NCBI GenBank assembly: GCA_026874595.1
Contig: CM049310.1
Location: forward strand, 15,664,058-15,728,057
Direction of reading: 5' to 3'
Source of the DNA: Sipunculus nudus
Lineage: Eukaryota; Annelida; Sipuncula; Golfingiida; Sipunculidae
DNA length: 64,000 nucleotides
Shown: one piece after another, positions 48,100-59,639 of the stretch
How positions within the stretch are numbered: the first letter of the stretch is position 1
How the letters are laid out: each line of letters begins with the position of its first letter
The notes under the pieces: generated by a model
What the model was told of the DNA's origin: nothing
What the model saw: the letters and a program-made list of their open reading frames with translations, nothing else
The model's database searches: none
Position numbers and translations under genes: made by a program

Positions 48100-49130
48100 G
48101 AGATGGACAAACAAGGCCAATCACTTTATTTATTATATTCTGCTGAGACAGGAAAATAATGAACATATGTTTGCATAAGATCTTCATTCTTTTCATTACA
48201 TCAATTTTTTTTCAAGTTTATAAAAATCGATACATTTGCAATATAACATTGGTATTTAAATATATAAGTTGATGTATAATTCTAAACTGCATCACCATTT
48301 ATCCCTCATTTAGTCAGATAACTTTATTTATACTAATGTATTTAATACCACAAATATATATATATATATATATATTATAAATTTGCAAGACAATAAATAT
48401 CTGAAAATATAACTTGATTCAGAATTTACCATATTAAATTGCACCTTTATTTATCCATAATACTGCTCATATTTTATAAAATTATGCTTCCTGATGGGTT
48501 TAATTTTATTTTATTTTGTTTAAATTATTCAAAAGGAAATTAATTTCTTTAATAATATTACATTACCACAACATGGAATTATGGATTACTCCTTGATCTG
48601 GAACAGTTTTGAACAATGAACAATGCAGTGGAAACAACTTTACAATTTTGAAAGGAAAACACCTCAAACAATAACAATTTTTTCATTACACTTGGTGGTG
48701 GGAGGGGAGGGTGATATGAGAATAACTGTACATCTGTAACCCCTGCACCCCAATGTCAAATAACAAATCAGGTATGAGCTGCACTGAATGACCTCCAGTG
48801 ACCAAAGCTGGCTTCTTGACAATGCAAGTGAACACAATTAGAGCCTCAAAAAATAAAACTGACCAATAACTAGCAATTTTGGAGCTTCTATTTTCAAATT
48901 TAAGATTTAACATATTAAGTCCTTATATGTACATGCTGTGAAAATTAAACCCACAGTGCATACAGGAAAACAAGGCCATGGCCAGGTTGAACAAAATTTA
49001 AGGAACTGATTTTATATATATGCTAAAAATTTGAAAAAATTTGCAAAATTTAGATCTGATTTTTGGTATACAATTGGATCTGGGTGTAGGCGTACAGTTC
49101 ATTTATAATAAATACATCAATATTTCATGG
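48100..49130. repeat. Diverged 1-kb repeat, partner of 58,150-59,130
   Basis: Colinear similar phrases in both copies include GGAAAATAATGAACAnATGTTTG, TTTATCCATAATnnnnCTCATATTTTATAAA, CTGATGGGTT, AACATGCnGTGAAAATTAAA and AAGGnACTGATTTTAT. The middle (48,690-48,860 against 58,690-58,910) is the most diverged. Both lie in the same intron region of the unidentified gene. No conserved open frame is shared. Confidence 0.65.
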
Positions 49131-49497
49131 AGTATAAAGTTATCTTTATGATTTACATTTTCAATCGAAAAAGCCTCTTAAATTGATTGACAGCCGATTG
49201 TGCCTGATTACGATTGTACATAGATTCTTTTGGCACTGAAATGATCACTGTTAAACAATCAGACATCACATATATATACGACATAATATAAAACAGTATC
49301 TTCGATTTTTAGTTATGAAAATATGTTAATATTTAAAATAAATACTGATCTTATTACATGATATCGGTAAAAATGGTTTTCCAGTGCTAAAACATGACAC
49401 AGTTAGAAGGTCACGCAGATCACATGCATAGTGTCTGTCAGACATGTCAGTCAGTCGGACGGCGATCATTGGTCACAAGTTAAACCAATAACATGGC

Positions 49498-51801
49498 CAA
49501 CAGGCCTAATGCGAACCTGTGCATTGGGAAATACACCAGGTATAATGCTTCAATGCTGGACCATTACTTTTCATGTATATGAACTATGCACGTACTAAAC
49601 ATTTTGAATAAGAAACAATTACACAAACATCACTGCTGAAATTCTGGCATAGGTGCACACAACACTAAAAAGATTGTAGCTGGCACCACCAGTCTTGTAA
49701 ACAAAGAAACTATCAGAGATATATACATACGCCCAATTCAGACTGAAATATCAAACCCCTCTTGAGAAAAACGTGTGCAAAAGTCATGGTAGGTGGCGAC
49801 ACCTGTCTTGTGAGCGAGAAAGCCATCAAAGACACATGGACAGGTCAAAATATTAGGCCAATACATCAAACTTACCTTGAGTCTGATGCATGGGGCTGAC
49901 CAGGCTTAGGTGAGAAAGGCTGTTGCCCCGAGTGCACTGTGATAAATTGCTTGCTCAGACTACTGCACTGAGTGAACTCATGACCTGCACCTGGCTAGAC
50001 TGAGTGAACTTTTGACCTGTACCTGGCTGCACTGAGTGAACTCTTGACCTGTTGCATAATCTGACACAGTTGGCAGTCTGCCAAAGCTATAAATAGAATG
50101 CAGCTACTGCACTGAGTAAACTCCTGACCCATACCTGGCTGCACTGAGTGAACTATTGACCTGTTGCCTAATCTGATACAGTTGGCAGTCTGCCAAAGCT
50201 ATAAATAGATCCAGACTGACCTCTAGCCTGTTGTCAAATCTGAACTAGTAGCCACACCATTGCATAAGCTCATGCAGGGGCCCTGCCCTAAGGGGCTTGA
50301 CACCCATGAAGTAATCACATGGTGCCCATGAGGTGTTCACATGTCACCCATGAGGTGATCACATGCCATGTGCTTGGCTGCACTGATTGAACTCTTGACC
50401 TATATCTGGCTGCACTGAATGAACTCTTGATCTGTTCCCAAATCTGAAACAGTTGGCAGTTTCTCAACCTATTAAAAGATACAGATTCAATCTTTGCCTG
50501 TTGGTATATCTGTTTACACATACTGAAATTTCTTTTTTCAAGCCGACATATTCATAAACTTTTTATCAAAATATCTAGAATAATAAAAGATGCAGTACTT
50601 TCATTGTTAAAGGTCCAATAGTTCTGCCAAAAATCATTCTAGTAAACTTGAACAAAGGCTACCTAGGAATAATTTTTGTGCAATGTTACAGAAGATATAA
50701 TTGAAATAATAATTTTGTAGAAGAACACTATTGCAGTCCTCAGTTTAAAAAAGACATAATAATGGCCACAAGACCAACTTAAGCTTTTCACAACTCAACC
50801 AAAAATCACCAAACTCAGTATATTCTGATATGATTGAAAGAACCATGTCCTAGGATAATTCTTTTGAAAAATTGAACAATTCAACATGACAGTTTCATCA
50901 TTAAGCTGAAAGAGGCTAAAATTATGAGTTTTTTTGCCCAAAAAACAGGTCAATGTAGGTGGCACCACTAAATCTACAACTTCAAATATGAGTCATGTGA
51001 CCAACATTTGCACAATACCTGGTAATGCTAGCTTCTGTCATTTCTGAGAGTACTATGTCAGTATGCTTACTTGGCCGAATGACTGTTCAAATGTGTGTAA
51101 CTCCACTAAAATTCATCAAATGCAAACCATTTGAACAAACTTGAGAGGGCTTGCCTCTGGGATCATTTATGTAAAATATTTAACAATTTGGCTGGACCGT
51201 CTACAAGAAGACGACTTTTAAAATATTGTCAGCTTTTTCCTTATAAAATCTAAGTAAATGCAGATAGCAAAAAAATAAGCTGAATCCCACAAAATTTGAT
51301 ATGTGACAGATTATTGCATAAAATCTGGGAATGATAGCTCCTGCTATTCCAGAGAAATTATGGATTAATGTACAGATGACCAATGACCCCCATACAAAAA
51401 TAGGTCAATTCAGGTGGCGCCACCAATACCTGAATTTCAAGTATGACTCATGTGACCAACACTGGCAAAAAATTTGGTGATGATAGCTCTGGCTGTTTCT
51501 GAGACTGTCATTTTAATATGCTTTTTTGGACAGATGACTAAGTTCAACTTCCTGAACAAATTGAGGGAGAAGGTATAAAAGATTATTTCTGTGATATATT
51601 GAACAATTTGGCTTGAGTGTTTAAGAGGAGAAGATTTTTAAAGGTTTTTTTAGCTTTTTTTCTATAAAATTTAAGAAAATTTCAGATGGCTAATTTTTTG
51701 CATTAAATTTCATGATGCTCCAATCATTTTCAAAATATGTAAACTTACAGAAGACAAACGCCGCCACACCATCGTATTAGTTCACAGGTTCACTAAAAAT
51801 T
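49498..51801 (+). mobile_element. GGTGGCGCCACC-family element, copy 3 (about 2.3 kb)
   Basis: It opens with CAGGCCTAATGCGAACCTG as at 39,896 and 54,398, and ends with CACACCATCGTATTAGTTCACAGGTTCACTAAAAAT-type sequence near 51,801. It has an exact GGTGGCGCCACC near 51,414. A local tandem of CTGCACTGAGTGAACT phrases fills 49,960-50,420. No protein is encoded. Confidence 0.65.
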
Positions 51802-51834
51802 AATACAGATGCATATTGAATGCAAAATTGTAAT

Positions 51835-52923
51835 ACAGATACATCTAACTGATGGCAAATTCTTTAATTAATTTGACTATGAATACCAATTATTTATAAT
51901 CCATGTACAGCCGTCTTTATATACCCACAGAGAGCTGTATAGCTGTGATTGTAAACATTGCCTGGCATGAGGAATATCTAAAAATCATAAATCTACATTT
52001 TTTAAAAGCTTTTAAAAAACATTCTTGTCAATATTAACCATAGATAACCTGAAATCTAAATGTCTAGAGGCATGATGTAATAAATGCTGATAAACTGGTG
52101 CCAGTCTAGATGTATCTAGATGTATCTGTGTATCTGCTTCACACAGCTAACATATATGGTAAAATGACTCAATTGAACCTTTATCATTCAGCCAAAATTC
52201 ATTCTTTGGAAACATAAAAGACAATTATTATAAGAATTATTCAGGGGATTATTCTTGTAAAATATTAAACAAATTGGCCTCAGTAGGGTCAGTCAAAAAA
52301 AAATTTACAGGTTTATAACTCATATGGGAAAATACAGCAAAATGGCTAAGTTAAGCTTCCCATAACTCAGCCAAAAATCACTGAACCAAAACCATTTGAA
52401 CAAACTTGAATTATCAACATCTAAGGATAATTAATGTGTGAGATTTAAGAATTTGGCCCCGTGGTTTTTGAGGAGAAGATCTTTGTAGCCACTGAGCTAA
52501 AATTGGCTGTTACAGCATATGACTAAATTCAGCTTCCCATAACTCACCCAAAATTTTTTTTTTTATGGACAGATGACTAAGTTCAACTTCCTGTAACTCG
52601 GCCAAAAATCACCGAACTTAAACCATTCGAACAAACTTGAGAAAGATTATTCCAGGAATCATTTCTGTGAAATATTGGACAATTTGGCTGAACAGTTTCG
52701 GAGGAGAAGATTTTTAAAGCTTTTTTAGCTTTTTCCCTATAAAATCTAAGAAAATGCAGTTAGCCAAAAAAATAAGCAAAATCCAATATTGTTTTTTAGA
52801 TGACTAAATTTTTGAATAAAATTTCGTGATGCCACCCCTTGCCGTTTAAGATAGTATGGATTAACGTACAGACGACGGACAATGGCCGACGGATGACGGA
52901 CACCGGACGACGCCACACCAAAA
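51835..52923 (+). mobile_element. GGTGGCGCCACC-family fragments, copy 4
   Basis: Diverged family phrases (AACTCGGCCAAAAATCACCG, TTTCTGTGAAATATTGG, GAGGAGAAGATTTTTAAAG) end at GACGGACACCGGACGACGCC near 52,915. The piece before 52,180 matches only loosely. Confidence 0.55.
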
Positions 52924-52929
52924 AAAGGG

Positions 52930-54395
52930 ATAATATATGATCTTTGAAATATTAAACAGAAGTTAAATCTGTAAACACATTGCACTTGGTTTTGTCACCG
53001 GGATTGATTGCCAACATTTAGTAATTTACCGCTTTCTGATGAATATAGCACAAGTGTCTGATTTTACTCTCGCAGCTGACATGTTACCAGGGCCTACATA
53101 ACAAGGCCATGTGAGTGAAAGTCAATCATTTTTATTTTTTCCAACAAGTCGGCGTACCCCCCAGTTTGAATCTTGGTCACATGTTAGAACAACTCTTGAC
53201 ATTTTGCTCTTTCATTTAAGTACAAATATGATGGATGACAATAGATATTTCACCCCCAAAACTTGCCCCAATTACAGGTTTGTGAAATGACCTTTAGTGG
53301 GCGTGTAGCGGCCGCATTGAATTCTAGGCCTGTGACAAACCGCGCACCCTGGCGAGCAGTATTGGAGTTTAAAGCCTTAAATACTATCATTATTGGTGAT
53401 GAAAATGACAAGCCTGTGCAGAAACATGAAACACCCCAAGTGGAAGATGCATACAAGATATGGACTTGTTGTGAGGAAACACAACAATACCAATATTAAT
53501 AAAATCCATATAATATAAGTGCAAAAAGAAAGGGGCAGAATAATCCCCGTTGAGCACTAGGTAGTCTAACCCAGATGACTGCTTATATTTATACTTTCTA
53601 GTTATTACAATACAATATAATATGTTATATATCTATAAATATTTTCACTTATACATCTAGCATATACAAAGATAATACAGTGAAACCCCTCTGGGGCAGA
53701 CAGCACGAGACCGGAAGATTTGTCTGTTATAGCAGGGTGTCCTTCCAAGAGGAGGTCGGGCCCAGGAGGTCCGGCTGCAGCCACGTCTTAGACCCATGTA
53801 TGACATGCATAAATTAATTTCTGACATCTCGTTCAAGTTTTGTAAACATCTTTGAGGAATGTAAGCAAATATGATATATAAATGCATGATATCAATTACG
53901 CCTTATGATTGGTAGCTGGGACTAATTTCTGTGACGAAATGTTACAGGATCAGGAATTGGTTGATATCGCTGAGCCCTCGAGCCAGGCAAGAGGTCATGA
54001 CCGGTGACTGTTATCATTCTGGTGTGCAATAGATACGTCATTTTTCTTGCACCTCTGCCTAAAATAGAATAATGTGGCCCAAATTCAGGATGAATATGTT
54101 GCTTCACTGAAAGCTTGGCACAACAGAAGCTTTTTGGGCACTGCTATTGATAAAAGGAAACAAAAATAAATGTTCCAACTGAAAAATAAGGTAAACTGAG
54201 TAAAACTAAGTCTGGTCTTCTAGTCATGGCAATATGCCTAAATCCAAAGAACATTTAAGTGATATAAGGCATACCCGAAGCAGACTTTATTTGCAATTTC
54301 AAAATATTTCCGCCTAATTTGGTTGGGGAGGCCACTTGGGTGTCCTTTAGCAGGGGATGATTTTAGCCATCAGGCGGACAAAAAGTGTCTGTTGG
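52930..54395. other. Intron sequence, no gene seen
   Basis: Mostly AT-rich, with moderately GC-rich patches at 53,290-53,370 and 53,680-53,800. The phrase ACAGTGAAACCCCTCTGGGG (53,679) followed by GTTATAGCAGGGTGTCC looks like part of a dispersed repeat. No coding feature is recognised. Confidence 0.45.
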
Positions 54396-54556
54396 CCTAC
54401 AGGCCTAATGCGAACCTGTGCAAAGTTTGGGAACATGAATGGAGGTTTATTTTTAAAATTTAATATTGATCCTTTTAAGTCCTGCATATCTACCTTAGTC
54501 ATTATGATTTCAGCAAAATGGACATTTAGACCTGCAAGTTTCAGACTAGGACACTT

Positions 54557-56176
54557 TAAAACTAGAATATGGGCAGTTGACAAGCGACTATCTGTATCCA
54601 CAGAAATCAGAGTGGGACGGGTGGAGTGAGGCATGGATTAAGTGGCAAGGGGAATAGAGGGAGGTGTGTTGCATATTAGCATGGATGTCTGCAGCGTAAA
54701 CGTGAATGTAGGTGGTGCCACCTGTCATAAAATCAAGAAAATTGTCCAGGACGTATAAACCTGCTAAATTTCAGGTGGATAAGTCAAACAACTGCTGAGA
54801 TATGAGTGATTTTATCCCAAGGCAGATGGACAGATGTATGCTGTGCATAAATGGTTGCAGGTGGCGCAACCAGTTTTGTGTATGATATAGACCTATGTGA
54901 GATCTATACACATGCAAAATTTTGGCCCAATCGGTCAAACAGTTACCGAGATATGAGCTTGGATGTCTGCAGAGTAAATGTGAATGTAGGTGGCGCAACC
55001 TGTCATAAAATCGAGAAACCTGTCCCGGATGTATAAACCTGCAAAATTTCAGGTGGATAAGTCAAACATCTGCTGAGATAAGAGTGATTTTATCCCAAGG
55101 CACATGAAAAGATGGGTGCTGGGCATTAATGGTTGCAGGTGGCGCCACCAGATTTGCTTATGATGAAGAGCTATGTGAGATCTATACACATGCAAAATTT
55201 TGGCCCAATCGGTCAAACAGTTCCTGTGATATGAGCTTGGATGTCTGCAGAGTAAACCTGAATGTAGGTGGCGCCACCTGTCATAAATTCAAGAAAGCTG
55301 TCCAGGATGTATAAACCTGCAAAATTTCAGGTGGATAAGTCAAACCACTGCTGAGATACGAGTTATTTTATCTCAAGGCAGATGAACAGATGGACTCTGT
55401 GCATAAGTTGTTGCAGATGGCGCCACCAGTTTTGCCTATGATGAAGAGCTATGTGAGATCTATACACGCGCAAAATTTTGGCCCAATTGGTCAAACTGTT
55501 CCCAAGATATGAGCCTGGATGTCTGCAGAGTAAACCTGAATGTACGTGGCACCACCTGTCATAAAATCAAGAAAGCTGTCCAGGATGTATAAACCTGCAT
55601 AATTTCAGGTGGATCAGTCAAACCACTGCTGAGATATGAGTGATTTTATCTCAAGGCAGATGCACAGATGGATGCTGTGCATAAGTGGTTGCAGGTGGCG
55701 CCACCAGTTTTGCCTATGATGAAGAGCTATGCGAGATCTATAGACATGCAAAATTTTGGCCCAATAGGTCAAAAGGTTCCCAAGATATAAGCTTAGATGT
55801 CTGCAGAGTAAATGTGAATATAGGTGGTGCCACCTGTCATAAAATCGAGAAAGCTGTCCAGGATGTATAAACCAGCAAAATTTCAGGTGGATAAGTCAAA
55901 CCACTGCTGAGATATGAGTGATATTATCCCAAGGCAGATGAACAGATTGAGGCTGTGCAAAAATGGTTGTAGGTTTTTAGTGTATGTTATAAAGCTATCA
56001 AAGGGTTACATTTGTGCAAAATTTTTAGCCTGATCGGTCAAATGGTTTCCGAGATATGCGAGTTTATGTGTGGAAACAGACGCACCAATGGATGCTGGGC
56101 AGAGAGGAAAGGCCAGAGATCAACCAAAAATGAGGGCGCAGCAGTTCAACTGTAACCTGATGATAAACCCAATTCG
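54557..56176 (+). mobile_element. Element with a 278-bp tandem array, inverted partner of 43,085-44,717
   Basis: The palindrome or its one- to two-base variants recurs at 54,860, 55,138, 55,416 and 55,694, a constant 278-bp step. Each unit repeats the phrases ATCTATACACATGCAAAATT, TGGATGTCTGCAGAGTAAA and GATTTTATCCCAAGGC. Units are more diverged than in the partner array. Both outer boundaries match the partner in reverse complement. No protein is encoded. Confidence 0.85.
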
Positions 56177-56275
56177 CTTAAAATGCAAACCAAGTTTTTT
56201 CAAACAGCTGAAAGATATAGTTCCAATAATCTGGGAATTCTGCATCTAGACATTGTGTCTAGAAGTCTAAACGCT

Positions 56276-56291
56276 GTCTAGACGTCTAGAC
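56276..56291. repeat. 16-bp perfect palindrome in a TCTAGA-rich cluster
   Basis: GTCTAGACGTCTAGAC equals its own reverse complement. It lies within 56,243-56,305, where TGTCTAGA-type words recur five times. Function unknown. Confidence 0.7.
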
Positions 56292-56439
56292 ACGTTGTCT
56301 AGACACCCCGTCCCCCAGCCAGGTCAGTTGCCATGGTAATGTCTGGAACCCACCTGTTTGTACTGAGTGACCTCTTGACTTGGCTGCTGAAACTCAGATT
56401 GTTGTAAAATCTGTTTTCAAATACAGAAAGCCTTTTTCA

Positions 56440-57108
56440 ATGGGCTACAATGCTTTTTTAAAACTGTATTGACCCAATCTATTCTTATAAAACTGGCAGA
56501 ACCCTACCATAGAATAATTCTTGTAAAGTTTAAACCAATCAGCGTAACAGTTTCATCATAAATCCGTGTATAAGCTAGAAGAGTTTAAAATTTCATTTTC
56601 ACTTGTAAAAAACACATCAATGTAGGTGGCGCCACCAATACCTCAAAATCAGATATGACATATGTGACAAACATAGGTATAAAATTTGGTGATTATAGCT
56701 CTAGCCTTTTCTGAGATTTTAATTCTAGTGTGCTATTTTGGACAGATCACTAAGTTCAACCTCCTGTAACTCGGCCAAAAATCTCCAAACTGGAACCATT
56801 CGAACAAACTTGAGAGAGATTGTTCCAGGGATCATTTCTGTGAAATATTGGACTATTTGGCTGAAAAGTTTCAGAGAAGAAGATTTTTGAAGGTTTTTAA
56901 GCTTTTTCTCTATAAAATCTAAATTAATGCAGATACCCAATAATAAGCTCCAGGGCACCAAGTTTCACATATGACTAATTCTTACATGCAATTTGGAGCT
57001 GCTAGCTCTGACAGTTTCTGACTTACAGCCATGGACGGCGGAAAGCCAGCCCTGGACGGCGGACGGCGACGCTGCGCCATCACATAAGCTCAAAGGTTCG
57101 CTAATAAA
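56440..57108 (+). mobile_element. GGTGGCGCCACC-family element, copy 5
   Basis: Family phrases in order, an exact palindrome near 56,627, and the shared 3' end (GCGCCATCACATAAGCT, then GGTTCGCTAATAAAT) near 57,108. It lies about 340 bp from the 57,450-57,700 exon. No protein is encoded. Confidence 0.65.
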
Positions 57109-57129
57109 TATGATAAAAAACAGATGTGG

Positions 57130-57377
57130 TTATGATATTAGGCAGTCTTGAAGTGTAACAATGGGTTTTAAATGGAAATTGAGATTTTCCCTTAATACAA
57201 CATCATAGTGATCCTACCAATTTTCAGAATGGTAGGAGATTTTTGGGACATCAAACTGTATGCCACTATCAGATATGTAAGTCCAACAGTTTCAAAATGT
57301 GCACTAATAATGGAAGGCCAGACAGACAAAGGACCATCACTATAGCTTAGATGACTAATAGTCAGCTGAGCTAAAAA
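57130..57377 (+). mobile_element. Short element with 3' hairpin, copy 1
   Basis: Diverged copy of 59,350-59,630 (ATATTAGGCAGTC, GGTAGGAGATnTTnGGGACATC). It ends with the hairpin at 57,344-57,372 (AGCTTAGATGACT, loop, AGTCAGCTGAGCT) followed by A residues. It begins about 70 bp downstream of the coding exon in the gene's direction. Confidence 0.6.
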
Positions 57378-57449
57378 TGTTTGGCTATACGCAGCCCTAT
57401 CTTCACATACGTGATATGACGGCACACATTTTCTTTGCTCTCTACTTAC

Positions 57450-57700
57450 CTTTGCTCGAGCTTCTCTTCTGCTCTGTGCATCCCGTAACCTCCTTTCCCG
57501 ACCTAGTCGTGCTTCACTTTTTATAATCAAGTCACCTTTAAGTGTTCTGTTCACTGGTTGTTTTACACTCTGGCCTGTATTTCCCTGCTCACTATTAGCA
57601 ACTTGTCCATTTATTTTTGGCTTTTCTGGAGACACTTTATTTTTGTGATTCTGTATAATCAGTCCATTTCTGCCATCCTTCTTGTACATCATATTGGGAT
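57450..57700 (-). CDS. Upstream visible exon of the unidentified minus-strand gene
   Basis: 251 nt: acceptor GTTTTTTCAG, 2 nt finishing a codon, then 83 codons ending at the consensus donor GTAAGT (phase 0). It starts PNMMYKKDGRNGLIIQNHKN, has a polar middle (VSPEKPKINGQVANSEQGN), and ends in a strongly charged helix-like stretch, SEARLGRERRLRDAQSRREA. With the two downstream exons it gives a 196-residue C-terminal part without stops. Earlier exons were not found up to 64,000. I cannot name the family; it could be a cytoskeletal or scaffold-type protein, but that is a guess. Confidence 0.75.
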
Positions 57701-57737
57701 CTGAAAAAACATAATTCAAATTAAGGCCAAAATAAAA

Positions 57738-59630
57738 ACAAGGGACCTATGGGTCACTATGCTCAGCTGAAGTTGACCTTGAAAGTAAAAATCTAAAATA
57801 ATATCAAATGGAGATCAAGTGTAAGAGGAAGAGGTAATAAAGGCCATGGTTGGTTTATATGATTGGTTTGTGTTGATGAGCAAGAAATTGTTGCAAATAA
57901 TATTTTGTGACCTGACCATGTGTTTCCTAATGTTGAAACTGAAGCATGTGAGCAGTTTGTGAACAAATGATCTGTACTATTACCATGATCATCAGTTGGC
58001 GTTTTGATTAACTGTTGACATTTCAGTAGTTTACAAATTTGTTTAATTGAATCTATTTTTTGTATAATATATATTATTAAATATATATGTATTTTTTTTA
58101 TGAAATGTATACAGATGAAATATAACTAATTAACAACATAAAACAGAGCAAACAAAGCCTGATCTCAAAATCTGCTGTGGCTGGAAAATAATGAACAAAT
58201 GTTTGTATTAAATCCTAATTTTTTTTATCACATCAATTTTTTTTTTAATTTAAGTTTATATTTCTATACATTTCCAATAAAACAGATACATCTGAATATA
58301 AAAGTTGATTCATAATTCTCAATTGCATCATCATAAATCTCAATCTTGTCATATAACACCACACCATGCATACAAATGTTTATTTATTTTTTTACCACAA
58401 AAATCAGCAAAACAATAAATATCTAAAAATAATACTTGATTTAGATTTCACAATTTTCAATTGTGTCTTTATTTATCCATAATGTGCTTCATATTTTATA
58501 AATTTAAGCATACTGATGGGTTCAATTATATCTGTTAAAATCATTTAAAAGAAAATTAATTTCTTTAAAAATGCTACATTAACACAACATGGCATCTTCT
58601 GGATTACACTTGAATTACTTTTTTAAGGAAAGTTTTTGTATATTGGAGTGGAAACAGTGTTACAATTAAGAAAATACAGTGAAAACAATAACAATTACTG
58701 CATTACACTTATTGGGTTGGGTTTGCCGGGGGGGGGGGGGGGGGGGGAGAGATTGGGGTGGTGATATTAGAATAACTGTACACCTATCACAGCAGGGGGT
58801 CTCCCCCAGTGACTGTAACAAATCAGAAACCTTGGCATAGCCCAGACTTCCAGTGACCTGGAGTGGGACCCTGCATCTGTAATCTGTTATCAAAGCAAAT
58901 GACTACAGTAGAGCCTCAAGAAAAAAAAATCAATAACTAGCTTAATTTTCAAGCTTTAATTTTCAAATTTCAGATTTAAACAAATTAAAAATTTATGTTT
59001 ACATGCTGTGAAAATTAAATCAATGGTACATACAGGAGAAAAACGTGCCATGGTCAAAGTTGGGCTAAATTTAAGGTACTGATTTTATTTTTATGCTAAT
59101 AACTTAAAACATTTACATAATTCAGATCTAATTTTAGGTAAACAATTAAATCTAAATTAAACATAGTTATATACTTGGGAAAATACTCTAGTTTCAAAAT
59201 TTTTCATGTTAAGTGAGTAAATATTTTTCCTGATTTTTTACAAAGTCTATTATGTTCGGGCCCATAACTTAAAGAGTTTATACTTAACAGACTTAATTTC
59301 TGGCATGTACATAGGAACTATATAGAATAATATTTATGGTAAATATGAAGAAAAACAGATGAGTGGTTTTGATATTAGGCAGTCCTGAAGAGTGAAAATA
59401 GGTTTTTAATAAAAATTTGAGGTTTTTCCTTAATTTCTCCAAGGAACGAAGTCGCAAAGACCCAGTTTTCGGCTTGGTAGGAGATCTTGGGGACATCTAA
59501 CATTATGCTGAATTTTGGATTCCTAAGTCTTACGGTTTCAAAACGTGCCACATCTACGGACAGACGGACGGACGACGGACAATGGACCACGACTATAGCT
59601 CAGATGACTTATAGTCAGCTGAGCTAAAAA
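57738..59630 (+). mobile_element. Non-autonomous element with conserved ends and 3' hairpin (about 1.9 kb)
   Basis: The left end CAAGGGACCTATGGGTCACT and GCTCAGCTGA starts 38 bp upstream of the 57,450-57,700 exon. The right end is a 29-nt hairpin at 59,597-59,625 (13-bp stem with one mismatch, loop TAT) followed by AAAAA. GCTCAGCTGA occurs near both ends in inverted orientation. The same left end recurs at 60,744 and 63,881. No protein is encoded. Joining these two ends into one element is inference. Confidence 0.5.
58725..58747. repeat. Poly-G tract
   Basis: A G run of about 20 in the diverged middle of the 58,150-59,130 repeat. Confidence 0.85.
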
Positions 59631-59639
59631 AGGTATGGT

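Noticed and set aside
48686-48913. Minus-strand 75-codon frame as an extra exon of the unidentified gene
   Set aside because: Part of it reads like protein (KKPALVTGGHSVQLIPDLLFD), but no good splice sites in phase were found and its partner repeat at 58,690-58,910 does not keep the frame.
53290-53345. NotI, EcoRI and StuI sites close together as vector or linker contamination
   Set aside because: GCGGCCGC, GAATTC and AGGCCT lie within 30 bp, which looks like a polylinker. The flanks continue as ordinary genomic sequence on both sides and no other vector sequence is present. A vector screen would settle it.
57192-57449. Continuation of the 57,450-57,700 frame toward 57,192
   Set aside because: A consensus donor GTAAGT follows the AAG codon at 57,450, and the sequence beyond it belongs to a repeat element ending in a hairpin.
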